A DNA stretch of 64,000 nt from Schlesneria sp. (GTDB lineage Bacteria > Planctomycetota > Planctomycetia > Planctomycetales > Planctomycetaceae). Location of the stretch: positions 1-64,000 of the forward strand of contig JAQGHU010000046.1 of the NCBI GenBank assembly GCA_028291515.1, read 5' to 3'. Position numbers and translations under genes: made by a program. The first letter of the stretch is position 1, and each line of letters begins with the position of its first letter. Of this stretch, positions 63,959 to 64,000 are shown one piece after another. Under the pieces are notes generated by a model. It saw only the letters and a program-made list of their open reading frames with translations, did not search any database and was not told the origin of the DNA.

Positions 63959-64000
63959 TGGAACAAACCTCAATAACTCGGACATAGGGGGCTAAACGTG

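Overview
The window looks like a chromosomal segment of a planctomycete (phylum Planctomycetota, probably class Planctomycetia). This rests on three DUF1559/H-x9-DG prepilin-like clusters (one of them a tandem pair), a PVC-type propeller/HEAT/cytochrome c protein, ECF sigma factor and Ser/Thr kinase pairs, an ASPIC/UnbV protein with a TPR partner, LRR and TlpA lipoproteins, and many small dispersed intergenic hairpin repeats. I cannot name the species. There are 51 gene calls, one of them a frameshifted gene. I saw no rRNA, tRNA, CRISPR array, transposase or phage gene.

Layout. 0.1-6 kb: rRNA methyltransferase, single-domain response regulator, glutaredoxin-like membrane protein, and a kinase fused to a beta-helix. 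6.4-15 kb: HExxH protein, Tat-exported ceramidase-like enzyme, a DUF1559 plus lipoprotein cassette next to a LacI regulator, DUF4291, TlpA and LRR lipoproteins. 15-21 kb: ileS with a clear terminator, then two tandem DUF1559-like paralogues. 21-25 kb: secreted protein, a 0.9 kb gene-free region rich in signals, and an ActP-like symporter with its DUF485 partner. 25-32.6 kb: second DUF1559/lipoprotein cassette, TPR and ASPIC/UnbV pair, SpoIIAA-like protein, a frameshifted MBOAT/wax-synthase-like gene and a membrane protein. 32.6-40 kb: a divergent acyl-CoA locus. 40-46 kb: VTC-domain protein, His/Gly-rich secreted repeat protein, and an ECF sigma/kinase pair. 46-53 kb: tiny DUF3309 protein, pseudo-receiver, DUF3472/ceramidase operon, acyl-CoA synthetase, and a deacetylase/formyltransferase pair. 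53-64 kb: HD-GYP and degenerate-HD membrane proteins, rhomboid-like protein, WD40, PVC cytochrome, PNP and a hyperacidic protein.

The best functional story is at 32.6-40 kb. A cobalamin-dependent mutase catalytic subunit has Phe and Gln at the two positions that are Tyr and Arg in methylmalonyl-CoA mutase and Phe/Gln in isobutyryl-CoA mutase. It is followed by a B12-binding domain fused to a MeaB-like GTPase, which together amount to a split IcmF. It is transcribed divergently from carboxyltransferase, enoyl-CoA hydratase and acyl-CoA dehydrogenase genes, so branched short-chain acyl-CoA breakdown is likely.

The main regulatory observations are three. A 14-bp palindrome in front of the LacI gene recurs with one mismatch 38 kb away in front of the DUF3472/ceramidase operon. 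A TGTC array repeats exactly every 10 bp at 22.2 kb, with a second 10-bp-phased array at 22.6 kb and an orphan terminator between them. Several dispersed hairpin repeat families are present, one of which supplies the last codons of the B12/GTPase gene.
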